Of a stretch of DNA of 64,000 nucleotides, positions 18,789 to 27,098 are shown piece by piece. The position numbers and the translations under genes were made by a program. Below the pieces are notes generated by a model. That model saw only the letters and a list, made by a program, of their open reading frames with translations. It was not told the origin of the DNA and did no database searches. Each line of letters begins with the position of its first letter. Within the stretch, counting starts at the first letter, position 1. Origin of the DNA: Devosia limi DSM 17137 (GTDB taxonomy: Bacteria > Pseudomonadota > Alphaproteobacteria > Rhizobiales > Devosiaceae); assembly GCF_900128975.1 (NCBI RefSeq), contig NZ_FQVC01000006.1, positions 1 through 64,000 of the forward strand, read 5' to 3'.

Positions 18789-19211
18789 TCATTCGGCGGC
18801 TTCCGCTGCGGGCTCGGGCTCCGGCTTGGTGACAGCGAGCACGGTCAGCACATTCTTGCGACCGTCGCGGGTCAACCAGGTGATGGACTGGCCGGTGCGC
18901 AGCCCGATCAGGGCGGTGCCGATGGGCGTGAGCACCGAGACCTTGCCCTGGGAAATATCGGCATTGGCCGGATAGACCAGGGTGACGTCCTTTTCCTGGC
19001 CGTCATGGGTGCGGTAGCGGGCCAGCGAGCCCATGCGGATGACGTCGTCGGCCAGCTTATGGTCCGGCACGACCCGCGCCCGCTCCATTTCATAGAGCAG
19101 GTCATCAGCCGCATCGGCGGAATGGCCGGTGCCGCCCATGGCCAGCACCATCAATTGGCGATGTTCGGCGGCGCCGACGACAATGGCAGGCCGGAGAGTG
19201 TGAGTTCGCAT
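18789..19211 (-). CDS. rnk: Regulator of nucleoside diphosphate kinase (Rnk-like)
   Basis: 140 aa from an ATG at 19211 with TAGGAG upstream. Coiled-coil-like N-terminus, then the GreA/GreB C-terminal FKBP-like domain: MGSLARYRTHDGQEKDVTLV, SVLTPIGTALIGLRTGQSI, TWLTRDGRKNVLTVLAV. These proteins bind RNA polymerase and affect transcription fidelity or NDP-kinase levels; the last is from E. coli work and not shown here. The gene has a long structured leader (hairpins 19351-19412) and is followed by a second, diverged copy. Confidence 0.88.
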   Translation of the reverse strand: MRTHTLRPAIVVGAAEHRQLMVLAMGGTGHSADAADDLLYEMERARVVPDHKLADDVIRMGSLARYRTHDGQEKDVTLVYPANADISQGKVSVLTPIGTALIGLRTGQSITWLTRDGRKNVLTVLAVTKPEPEPAAEAAE

Positions 19212-19566
19212 GTGCAGGCTCCTATGCGATCGAATGCGGCGACCCCTTGTGGGTTCGCGCGCAAGAAACTGTTGGGATGGAGAAGCGCCCTGCCCGGCGC
19301 AAAGCACGGGCAGCGATCAAACGAGATATCGTCTGGAATGCGTCATGAACCCCTAAACCCGGCGGGCGCAAAAGCGCGCGGGTTTAGGGCTACTATCCTT
19401 CGACCGGATAGTCCCGGCGGGGTGCCGTGGCCAGAATGGTGTCAAACGGGTTCATGACTAGATAGGTAGCCGCTTGGCGCGGGAAGTCAAGGTCGGGACC
19501 CGCGGCCCGGCCTTTCGGTGGGTGACCGACGGCAAGCGTCGGCCAGGGATTAGCAGCAAGCGCCGG
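19212..19566. other. 355-base intergenic region with two strong hairpins
   Basis: Lies between the nagB stop and the rnk start, both on the minus strand. No supported coding frame. It carries two consecutive inverted repeats (19351-19389 and 19392-19412) and must hold the nagB end and the rnk promoter/leader. Confidence 0.6.
19351..19412 (-). promoter_or_regulatory. Structured RNA leader upstream of rnk
   Basis: First hairpin: CCCTAAACCC (19351-19360) pairs perfectly with GGGTTTAGGG (19380-19389), and the interior adds GCGC-AAAA-GCGC. Second hairpin: ACTATCC (19392-19398) with GGATAGT (19406-19412). Neither is followed by a T-run on either strand, which argues against a plain terminator and favours a cis-regulatory leader or small RNA. 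Strand is assigned from the gene downstream. Confidence 0.5.
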
Positions 19567-20301
19567 TCAGAGACGAGCGGCGGCAGCCTTGTCGCAGAAC
19601 AGATGCACATTGGCGTGGTTCTGCAGGGCCGAGGCCGGGCAATCCAGGCTCTCGGCGCCGCGCAGCGCTGTGTGTAGCGCCTCGGCCTTGTGCTCGCCGG
19701 TGACCACCAGCATGATTTCGCGCGCTTCCAGGATGGTGCCGACGCCCATGGTGATGGCTGTTGGCGGCGGGGTTTCGCCGGGCGGGAAATCGCCGGTATT
19801 GGCGACAATTGTCGATTCCGTCAGCGTCACCTGGCGGGTGCGGCTGTCATGGGGCGAGCCCGGCTCGTTGAAGCCGATGTGACCATTGCGGCCCAGACCG
19901 AGGAATTGCAGATCGATACCGCCGGCGGCGATGATCGCCTCTTCATAGGCACGGCAGGCCGCGACCAGATCGGCCTGGGCGACGTCGGGCAGATGCGCAC
20001 GGGCGGGGTCGATGTCGACCAGGTCGAAAAGGCATTCATGCATATAGGTGGCAAAGGCCGCCGGATGGCCGGGCGGCAGGCCGACATATTCGTCGAGATT
20101 GAAGGTCGTCGCCCCGGCAAACGGGCTCTGGCCGGCCTGATGCAGCGCCACCAGGTGCTGATAGACCGGGCGGAACGAATTGCCCGTGGCAGCGCCCAGC
20201 ACCGCATTTGGCTTGGCGCGCAGCGTTTCGGCAATATGGGCAGCGGCGGCCGCAGCCACCTCATCGGCGGTGTCGAACAGGGTGACGATGAGATTGGTCA
20301 T
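19567..20301 (-). CDS. nagB: Glucosamine-6-phosphate deaminase
   Basis: 244 aa. NagB/RpiA fold with VLGAATGNSFRPVYQHLVAL, TTFNLDEYVGLPPGHPAAFA, LQFLGLGRNGHIGFNEPGS (active-site region) and ITMGVGTILEAREIMLVVTG. It converts glucosamine-6-phosphate to fructose-6-phosphate and ammonia. It is the last gene of a seven-gene minus-strand operon for uptake and breakdown of an amino-sugar compound. Confidence 0.93.
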   Translation of the reverse strand: MTNLIVTLFDTADEVAAAAAAHIAETLRAKPNAVLGAATGNSFRPVYQHLVALHQAGQSPFAGATTFNLDEYVGLPPGHPAAFATYMHECLFDLVDIDPARAHLPDVAQADLVAACRAYEEAIIAAGGIDLQFLGLGRNGHIGFNEPGSPHDSRTRQVTLTESTIVANTGDFPPGETPPPTAITMGVGTILEAREIMLVVTGEHKAEALHTALRGAESLDCPASALQNHANVHLFCDKAAAARL

Positions 20302-20347
20302 GTCGAAATGCTTTGCACTTGGAAGAAAACAACAGGGACGGCGTGGC

Positions 20348-21256
20348 TCAGGCCACGTCGTGCACCTTTGGCAGGCTGCCGGTACCGCCGGCCGCCTGGA
20401 CCGAACGCATGCCCGCCTCTATCGCAGAGGCAAGGCACTTGTCCATATCGGCGCCCTGCAACCAGACATGCAGGAACCCGGCATTGAACGCATCGCCAGC
20501 GCCGGTGGTGTCGACAACTTCGACGACAGGCGAGGTCTGGGCGATAATTTTGCCCCCGGCGGCCAGCATGCCGCCATCGCCGCCGCATTTGAGCACGACG
20601 ACTGGAAAATGCTTGGCGAGGGTCCGCAGGGCCTGTTCGGGATCTTCGCAATGGGTGAGCGCGCGGGCTTCTTCCAGATTGGGCAGGAAGACATCGACGC
20701 CGGCAGCCCGCTCGAAAAACAGCGGATCCTTGATCAGGTCCGCATCCCAGCTGGGATCGAGCGAAACGGTGAGGCCCCGACGCTTGGCAGCCTGAACGGC
20801 GCCCGGCATTTCGTGCAGGGTGGCATATTCGGCGATGTGCAGATGGGCCGCGTCGGACCAATCCAGCGCCGTCTCGAAGGACGCGGGCGCAGCATGGCCG
20901 GCACGGCGCGACAGGAAGGCACGTTCCTCGTCCTGCACCATGACCACGGTCAGCTGCGGGCCGGCCGAGGCGTGCAGTTCCAGGAATTGCAGATCGATGC
21001 CGAGGTCGAGCATCTGCGGCTTGAGCGCGTTGGAAATGGCATCGGTGCCAAAGCGCGCCAGGAGGGCCGCGGGACGGCCGAGCGCCGCCGCATGGGCCGC
21101 CGTGATCAGCGCGCCGCCGCCGGGGGTCAGCGTGAAATCGCGGGCGAACAATTCCCGGCCCAGCTCGGGCATGGAATCAAGGCCATTAAACACCATGTCG
21201 CAATAGACGCGGCCGAGGCTAAGAATAGCCCGGCCGCCCGAATTCGTAGAACTCAT
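20348..21256 (-). CDS. PfkB-family carbohydrate kinase
   Basis: 302 aa. Substrate-side LTPGGGALITAAHAAALGR and the C-terminal VVDTTGAGDAFNAGFLH signature with the catalytic Asp (about residue 250). The PfkB (ribokinase) family phosphorylates sugars and nucleosides. Placed four bases overlapping the ATPase gene and upstream of nagB, it likely phosphorylates an imported sugar (glucosamine-type or a released ketose) so that NagB can act. The exact substrate is not visible in the sequence. Confidence 0.87.
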   Translation of the reverse strand: MSSTNSGGRAILSLGRVYCDMVFNGLDSMPELGRELFARDFTLTPGGGALITAAHAAALGRPAALLARFGTDAISNALKPQMLDLGIDLQFLELHASAGPQLTVVMVQDEERAFLSRRAGHAAPASFETALDWSDAAHLHIAEYATLHEMPGAVQAAKRRGLTVSLDPSWDADLIKDPLFFERAAGVDVFLPNLEEARALTHCEDPEQALRTLAKHFPVVVLKCGGDGGMLAAGGKIIAQTSPVVEVVDTTGAGDAFNAGFLHVWLQGADMDKCLASAIEAGMRSVQAAGGTGSLPKVHDVA

Positions 21257-22323
21257 ACCCGACCCAGTGCCTGCTCGGTTGCCGCATCGAAGATGTAGAG
21301 CGAGCCCGGCTCGGCGCGCGCCGTGATGGCACTGCCGATCTTGGGCACGACGCGGCCGGGAGCCGTGGCGATGACCGTGGTGCCGGCCAGCGTCATATGG
21401 ACCAGGGTTTCCGAGCCGAGCGGCTCGACAGCGGTCACAGTGCCGGTCACGACGAGACCGCCACCCTGCATGTCGTCGACCACCAGGTCATGCGGGCGGA
21501 AGCCGACCAGCACATTGGCGTCCGCCGCGCCCTCGAGCCTGGGGCCATCCCAGGTGGCGCCGTCGATGGAAGGCGTACCGCCGACCAGCTTGCCGGCCAC
21601 CAGGTTCATCGACGGGCTGCCGATGAAACGGGCGGTGAACACATCGGTGGGGTGCTCATAGAGATCGGTCGGGGTGCCGACCTGCAGGATGCGGCCATCG
21701 CGCATGACGACGATGCGATCGGCCATGGTCATGGCTTCGATCTGGTCGTGGGTCACGTAGACGATGGTGGTGCCGAGGCGCTGGTGCAGGCTCTTGATTT
21801 CCATGCGCATCTGGCTGCGCAGCTGGGCATCGAGGTTGGACAGCGGCTCATCGAACAGGAAGGCTGCGGGATCGCGCACCATGGCGCGGCCGATGGCAAC
21901 GCGCTGGCGCTGGCCGCCGGACAGGGCAGCCGGGCGGCGATCCAGCAGCTTTTCCAGGCCGAGGGTCTTGCCGGCTTCCTCGATCAGGCGCTGCTTTTCG
22001 GCCTTGGGCAGCTTGGAGGTATAGAGGCCGAAGCCGATATTCTGGCCGACGGTCATGTGCGGATAGATGGCGTAGTTCTGGAACACCATGGCAATGTTGC
22101 GCTGCTTGGGCTCGCGCTGGTTGACGACTTCGTCGCCGATCAGCAGCTTGCCGCCGCTGATGTCTTCCAGACCGGCAATCATGCGCAGGGTCGTCGACTT
22201 GCCGCAGCCCGAGGGGCCGACAAACACGACGAACTCGCCGTCTTCAATGGTGAGGTCGATGCCATGGACAGCACGGGACTTGCCGTATTCCTTGACCAGA
22301 CCTTGCAGTTCGATCTTTGCCAT
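21253..22323 (-). CDS. Sugar ABC transporter ATPase (UgpC/MalK type)
   Basis: 356 aa. Walker A GPSGCGKSTT, Q-loop MVFQNYAIYPHM, signature LSGGQRQR, Walker B FLFDEPLSNLDAQL, and a C-terminal TOBE regulatory domain. It energises the adjacent carbohydrate importer. Its ATG overlaps the stop of the lyase gene (TGATG) and its own stop overlaps the kinase start, so translation is chained through the operon. Confidence 0.94.
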   Translation of the reverse strand: MAKIELQGLVKEYGKSRAVHGIDLTIEDGEFVVFVGPSGCGKSTTLRMIAGLEDISGGKLLIGDEVVNQREPKQRNIAMVFQNYAIYPHMTVGQNIGFGLYTSKLPKAEKQRLIEEAGKTLGLEKLLDRRPAALSGGQRQRVAIGRAMVRDPAAFLFDEPLSNLDAQLRSQMRMEIKSLHQRLGTTIVYVTHDQIEAMTMADRIVVMRDGRILQVGTPTDLYEHPTDVFTARFIGSPSMNLVAGKLVGGTPSIDGATWDGPRLEGAADANVLVGFRPHDLVVDDMQGGGLVVTGTVTAVEPLGSETLVHMTLAGTTVIATAPGRVVPKIGSAITARAEPGSLYIFDAATEQALGRV

Positions 22324-23831
22324 CAGGCAATTCCCCTCAGTGCTTCAAAACGCTGTTTCAAGAGTTGCGCGGCGGCCGACTGGCGCCGCAGAAGTTCGGT
22401 GTGGCGGGCGCCAAACCGGGCGGCACGATCGCGGTAGCCGGCGATGGCCTGACCCAGCGGCTCGGGCGCCGGGCCGCCGAAGCGGGTGCGCACGGCCACG
22501 AAATATTCCGGCGAGACCAGCTCGGCGAAGGTTGCCGCATCGATGCTGGTGGTGCGACCGGTCGCCTTGTCGAAGGCGGCGACGAAGGGCGCATAGCCAT
22601 CGACGGGCAGGTCGCCATCCATCGCCACGACGGCACGGGCCACCGCGGCGGCAATCTCGTGGCCCTCGCGGAAGGACAGGCCTTCGCGGCGGACGAGGCT
22701 GTCGGCCAGTTCGGTGATGGTGATGCAGGAGCGGCGGATATTGGCGGCGACGCGCGCCGGATCGACCTTGACCTGGCTGATCAGGGCGGCCAGCAGGTCG
22801 AGCACGCGATAGGCCGAGTCAAAGGCCTGGTAGCCCATGGCCTGGGTTTCGCCCTCGCTGTCGTTCATGTCGGTGAACGGGGTGTTGTGCATGACGTCGA
22901 GCATGGCGCGGGCGCGGCCGAAGGTCTGGCTCGACAGGTGCCGCAGGTGCTCGATCGGCACCGGATTGCGCTTTTGCGGCATGATCGAGGAGATCTGCAC
23001 CAGGGCATTGGGGACGTAGATCTGGCCGACTTCAAAGCTGGTCCAGAACTGCAGGTCCTGAATGGGCCGGCCGAGATGGAGGAACAGCAGCTCGATGGCG
23101 CCATAGGTGGCGGTGATATAGTCGACTGCGGCGATGCAGCTATAGGAGTTCTGCAGCGGGGCGGCAAAGCCCAGCAGTTCGGCGACGCGGGCACGGTCGA
23201 TGGCGAAGCCGGAGGTGGTGATCGCGGCGGCGCCCATCGGGGACAGATCGACGATCTCATAGGCTTCGAACAGGCGCTCGATATCGCGGGCCAGCACTTC
23301 GGTCATCGCGGCGAGGTAGTGCCCGAAGGTGGTCGGCTGGGCCGGCTGGCCGTGGGTATAGGCCACGATCAGCGTCGCCTTTTCGCGGTCGGCGGCCTCG
23401 ATCAGCGCGGTGTGCAGGGCCAGGGCCTTGCCGATCAGCACGTCGAGCCGGGCCTTGAGGCCAAGCTTGAACAGGGTGTGATCGATATCGTTGCGCGAAC
23501 GCGAGGTATGCAGGCGCCCGGCCAGATCGGGACCGAGGCGCTGCTTGAGTTCCTTTTCGATGAGGAAGAAGAAGTCTTCCACCTCACCGGTATAGACGAG
23601 CTTGGTCGGATCGACTTCGGCATCGATGGCCACGAGCGCGCCAGCGATCTGCGCCGCCTGATCGGCATTGAGAATGCCGGTTTCGGTCAGCATGACCAGA
23701 TGGGCCTGGTCGATGGCGCGGAACGCCTCGACATGGTGGTTCTTGGCGCCATCGAAGAGCGGCCGCAGGACAGTGTCCTTATAGACCGGATCGGGGAAGA
23801 CGCTGGTATCGGAGAGACGAGGATCGGTCAT
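22323..23831 (-). CDS. Argininosuccinate lyase-like enzyme in a sugar operon
   Basis: 502 aa, longer than typical ArgH (about 460). Fumarase/aspartase superfamily motifs are complete: RLHTSRSRNDID, YTHGQPAQPTTFGHYL with the catalytic-region Thr-His, and the flexible-loop signature SSIMPQKRNPVPIEHLRHLS with the active Ser. These enzymes break a C-N bond by elimination, giving fumarate and an amine. The position between the permease genes and ATPase of a sugar importer, with kinase and NagB following, argues against the housekeeping arginine role. A substrate in which an amino sugar or amino acid is N-linked to a dicarboxylate is a hypothesis. Confidence 0.85.
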   Translation of the reverse strand: MTDPRLSDTSVFPDPVYKDTVLRPLFDGAKNHHVEAFRAIDQAHLVMLTETGILNADQAAQIAGALVAIDAEVDPTKLVYTGEVEDFFFLIEKELKQRLGPDLAGRLHTSRSRNDIDHTLFKLGLKARLDVLIGKALALHTALIEAADREKATLIVAYTHGQPAQPTTFGHYLAAMTEVLARDIERLFEAYEIVDLSPMGAAAITTSGFAIDRARVAELLGFAAPLQNSYSCIAAVDYITATYGAIELLFLHLGRPIQDLQFWTSFEVGQIYVPNALVQISSIMPQKRNPVPIEHLRHLSSQTFGRARAMLDVMHNTPFTDMNDSEGETQAMGYQAFDSAYRVLDLLAALISQVKVDPARVAANIRRSCITITELADSLVRREGLSFREGHEIAAAVARAVVAMDGDLPVDGYAPFVAAFDKATGRTTSIDAATFAELVSPEYFVAVRTRFGGPAPEPLGQAIAGYRDRAARFGARHTELLRRQSAAAQLLKQRFEALRGIA

Positions 23832-23834
23832 GAC

Positions 23835-24695
23835 TTAGCCCTTGAGACCGGCCAGCATCACGCCGCGCACGATATAGCGCTGCAGTGCCAGGAAGACGAG
23901 GAGCGTGGGAATGGTGGCGAGCGCAGCGCCCGTCATGATCATTTCCCACTGGATGGACTGTTCCACCGCAAAGCTCGAGAGACCAACCGGCAGGGTATAG
24001 AGCTCCTTGCTGGTGGTGACGATCAGCGGCCAGAAGAAGGCGGTCCAATTGCCCAGGAAGGTGAAGATGGCCAGCGCCGAGATCGCCGGGACGACCATGG
24101 GCATGGCGATCTTCCACCAGATGGTGAATTCGTTCAGCCCATCGACGCGCGCTGCCTCGAGGAAGTCATTGGGAACGCCTTCGAAGAACTGCTTCATCAG
24201 GAAGGTGCCGAACGCGGTCATCATGCCGGGGAACATGATGCCCCAATAGCTATCCAGCCAACCGAGCTGGCTCGACATCAGATACCACGGGATCACCAGC
24301 ATTTCGGTGGGGATCATCAGGGTCGACAGGATGGCGAGGAAAATGAAGTAGCGGCCCTTGAACTCGAACTTGGCCAGCGTGTAGCCGACAAGGCTGTCGA
24401 AGAAGACGTTGGACACCGTCACCGCCAGCGCGATGAAGGTGGAGTTGAGGAACCAGCGCATGAAGCGGCCGTCCGACAGCACCTTGATGTAATTGTCCAG
24501 CGTTGGCGCGGCCGGGATCAGGCGCAGGTCATAGACCTGGCCCGCGGTCTTGAGCGAGGTCGAGAACATGAACAGCAGCGGGCTCACCATGATCAGCCCG
24601 CCGATGAACAGCAGGGTCCAGGCGATGATGCGGCCGGGGCGGATATTGAGGCGGTTGGCGGCGAGTTCGCCGGTGGGTGCAGTCACGGAGCTCAT
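23835..24695 (-). CDS. Carbohydrate ABC transporter permease (MalG family)
   Basis: 286 aa from an ATG at 24695, which overlaps the stop of the previous permease by four bases. Six predicted membrane segments and the coupling-helix motif EAARVDGLNEFTIWWKIAMP (EAA-x3-G). Inner-membrane subunit of the CUT1-type importer. Confidence 0.94.
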   Translation of the reverse strand: MSSVTAPTGELAANRLNIRPGRIIAWTLLFIGGLIMVSPLLFMFSTSLKTAGQVYDLRLIPAAPTLDNYIKVLSDGRFMRWFLNSTFIALAVTVSNVFFDSLVGYTLAKFEFKGRYFIFLAILSTLMIPTEMLVIPWYLMSSQLGWLDSYWGIMFPGMMTAFGTFLMKQFFEGVPNDFLEAARVDGLNEFTIWWKIAMPMVVPAISALAIFTFLGNWTAFFWPLIVTTSKELYTLPVGLSSFAVEQSIQWEMIMTGAALATIPTLLVFLALQRYIVRGVMLAGLKG

Positions 24696-25624
24696 TTCTT
24701 TTCCCTCAACACCCACAATTGCAGCAGCGACACGCACAGCAGGATGGTGAACAGCACGACGGTCTGCGCGGCGGCATAACCCATCTGATAGGAGGAGAAG
24801 GCGGTCTGATAGATCATCAACACCAGCGGCTTGGTCGCATTGAGCGGACCGCCGGGGTCGTTGGTGGTCATGTTGTAGACCTGATCGAAAATGCGCAGGA
24901 AGCCGATGGAGGAGAACACGACGATGAACACCGTCGTCGGCTTCAGCAGCGGAATGGTGATCTTGCGCAGGATGGCCCAGTCACCCAGCCCGTCGATGCG
25001 GGCCGCTTCATAAAAGGTTGACGGAATGGCGCGCAGGCCAGCCATGAAGATGATGATCTGGAAGCCAAGGCCGGCCCAGATGGCTGGCACGAGGATGGTC
25101 GGCAATGCCTGGGTGGTCGAGCGCAGGAATGGCTGCTGCTCAAGCCCGATCGAGGACAGGATGCTGTTGATCACGCCAATCGGCAGCGGCTGATAGAACC
25201 AGCGCCAGACCCAGCCCATCGCCGCAGCAGTGGTCAGGAAGGGCAGGAAATACAGTGCCCGGATCAGGCCATGCATGAACCGCACGCGGTCAAGGTAATA
25301 GGCGATCAGGAACGACACGATCAGACTGACCGGCGTGCCGATCAGCAGGTAGAGGAAGGTGTTCTGGAAAACTTTCCAGAACACCGGATCGGCGAACATC
25401 TTCTGGTAATTCGCCAGACCGATGAAATTGGCTGGGCGCAAAAGATCCCAGTCGGTCATGGACAGCCAGAAGGCTTGCAGCGTCGGATAGAACCGGATGC
25501 CGGCATAAAACAGGATTGGCAGGGCCAGGAATGTCCAGGCCCAGATCACCCTTTTGGTGCTGATGCTGAAGCGGTCCCAGAGGCGCCCCCTGGCCGCCCC
25601 TTCAGTTATCGTATCCGACGCCAT
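24692..25624 (-). CDS. Carbohydrate ABC transporter permease (MalF/UgpA family)
   Basis: 310 aa, six predicted membrane segments, with the EAA loop YEAARIDGLGDWAILRKITI. Pairs with the downstream MalG-type permease to form the channel of the CUT1 sugar importer. It lies 23 bases after the binding-protein gene. Confidence 0.94.
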   Translation of the reverse strand: MASDTITEGAARGRLWDRFSISTKRVIWAWTFLALPILFYAGIRFYPTLQAFWLSMTDWDLLRPANFIGLANYQKMFADPVFWKVFQNTFLYLLIGTPVSLIVSFLIAYYLDRVRFMHGLIRALYFLPFLTTAAAMGWVWRWFYQPLPIGVINSILSSIGLEQQPFLRSTTQALPTILVPAIWAGLGFQIIIFMAGLRAIPSTFYEAARIDGLGDWAILRKITIPLLKPTTVFIVVFSSIGFLRIFDQVYNMTTNDPGGPLNATKPLVLMIYQTAFSSYQMGYAAAQTVVLFTILLCVSLLQLWVLREKK

Positions 25625-25647
25625 GTTCGTTCTCGCTTACCTGGAGC

Positions 25648-26889
25648 TTACTTTGCGGCTGCGTCGATGATTGCCTGCTCGGCCTGAGCGGCCTGTGCCA
25701 GGGAATCTTCGATGGCCTGGTTTTCCAGCAGCACGCGGTTGACCATGTCGACCGCAACCTGGCGCTGGCCAGCTTCGTCAACGAACTTGGTCGTGTGTGC
25801 GTATTCCAGGCCCTTCAGGAACGGGGCGCGGATCGGATCAGCCAGATTGGCGTCGGTCATCGCAACGTCGCGACGAGCTGGCAGTTCGCCAACCACGTTC
25901 AGCCAGATTTCCATCGCTTCGGGCGAGGAGATGTAGGCCAGGAACTTTTCCGCAGCGACCTTCTTCTCGCCTTCGGCTGTGGCGCCGATGGCGTTGGCGA
26001 AGTAGCTCGAATAGTTCGAACGCATGCCATTGGCATCAGCCGGCAGCTCGACCACACCCCATTCGAAGGGGTTGGAACCGAAGGCGCCGAGGCGGAAGGT
26101 GCCGTCGATGGTCATGGCAGCGAGGCCAGCGCGGAACGCGGCCTGGCCTTCGTCCATGAAGCCGACGACGCCGACTTTCTGCTCGGTCTGCAGGTCGGTG
26201 TAGAACTTGAGCGCGGCAGCGCCGGCTGCGTCGTTATACGCCACATTGCCTGCGTCATCATAGGGAACGCCACCGTTCTGGCGCACCAGAACTTCACGCC
26301 ACCAATGGTGATCCTGACCAGCCATGTCCATGGTGATACCGGCCGAGGTGATGTTGCCGGCGCCATCGCGCTTGGTGGTGGCTTCGGCAGCAGCGAGCAT
26401 CTCGTCCAGGTTTGCCGGTGGGTTGGCAATGCCAGCCTCGTCGAACAGGGCCTTGTTGTAGAACAGCGCGAGCGAACGCACGGCGGTCGGCAGACCATAA
26501 TAGTCTTCGCCGCGCTTCATTGCCGAAACGATCGGGAAGAAGTCGGCTTCGATCGCATCATGCGGGAACACTGCGGGATCGAGCGGCTGAATGAGGCCAC
26601 CCGAAACGAAGGTGTCGAGCCAGCCGTAGAACAGCTGCACAACATCGGGGCCCTGGCCAGCAACCTTGGCCGCGACAACGCGGGTCTGGTAATCGGCGTA
26701 AGGGAACGTGGTGTGCTTGACGGTGATGTCCGGATTGGCCGCTTCGAAATTGGCGATGAGCTGATCCATCGCCTGAACGCGGGTCTCGAACACATACTGC
26801 CAGTATTCGATTTCGACGGCCTGGGCCGAGCCCAGAGCCAGGAAGCTGATGCCGGCTGCAAGCCCGGCAAGTTTAGCCTTATTGCGCAT
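25648..26889 (-). CDS. Sugar ABC transporter substrate-binding protein
   Basis: 413 aa from an ATG at 26889 with GGAGGGAATTC before it. Signal peptide MRNKAKLAGLAAGISFLALG ending around AQA, then the mature protein VEIEYWQYVFETRVQAMDQL of extracellular solute-binding family 1. It captures the sugar in the periplasm. First and probably most highly expressed gene of the seven-gene operon. The many transported sugars in this family prevent a substrate call. Confidence 0.93.
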   Translation of the reverse strand: MRNKAKLAGLAAGISFLALGSAQAVEIEYWQYVFETRVQAMDQLIANFEAANPDITVKHTTFPYADYQTRVVAAKVAGQGPDVVQLFYGWLDTFVSGGLIQPLDPAVFPHDAIEADFFPIVSAMKRGEDYYGLPTAVRSLALFYNKALFDEAGIANPPANLDEMLAAAEATTKRDGAGNITSAGITMDMAGQDHHWWREVLVRQNGGVPYDDAGNVAYNDAAGAAALKFYTDLQTEQKVGVVGFMDEGQAAFRAGLAAMTIDGTFRLGAFGSNPFEWGVVELPADANGMRSNYSSYFANAIGATAEGEKKVAAEKFLAYISSPEAMEIWLNVVGELPARRDVAMTDANLADPIRAPFLKGLEYAHTTKFVDEAGQRQVAVDMVNRVLLENQAIEDSLAQAAQAEQAIIDAAAK

Positions 26890-27011
26890 GAATTCCCTCC
26901 AATTCGCCGGCCTGTCGCTAGGCGACTGCACTACCGGCATTCTCCAGCCAGCGGCGGGCCAACCCCACCATTCCGGCAGTTTGAAGGTCATCTAACTGAC
27001 ACGCCTTTGTC

Positions 27012-27036
27012 AATAACATAATCTACTTGCGTTATT
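27012..27036. promoter_or_regulatory. Candidate ROK operator between the sugar operon and its regulator
   Basis: AATAAC (27012-27017) and GTTATT (27031-27036) are perfect inverted arms 13 bases apart. A TTGTCA (27008-27013) overlaps the left arm and could be a plus-strand -35 box. It sits in the 209-base gap between the divergent SBP and ROK genes, where a ROK repressor would be expected to bind. Confidence 0.5.
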
Positions 27037-27098
27037 TTTGTCCCGCTCTAGTGTTTTGGTCGCGGAGTGTGTAGGCGAGAGCCGGGGAGAACACATTG

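Noticed and set aside
22323..23831. Calling the lyase argH (arginine biosynthesis)
   Set aside because: Motifs fit the superfamily, but length, the SSIMPQKRNP variant and operon context with sugar genes argue against the housekeeping role; left without a symbol.
22317..24779. Plus-strand open frame of about 820 codons over the lyase and permease genes
   Set aside because: Antisense shadow crossing two well-defined minus-strand genes; sequence is low-complexity Gly/Ala/His/Gln.
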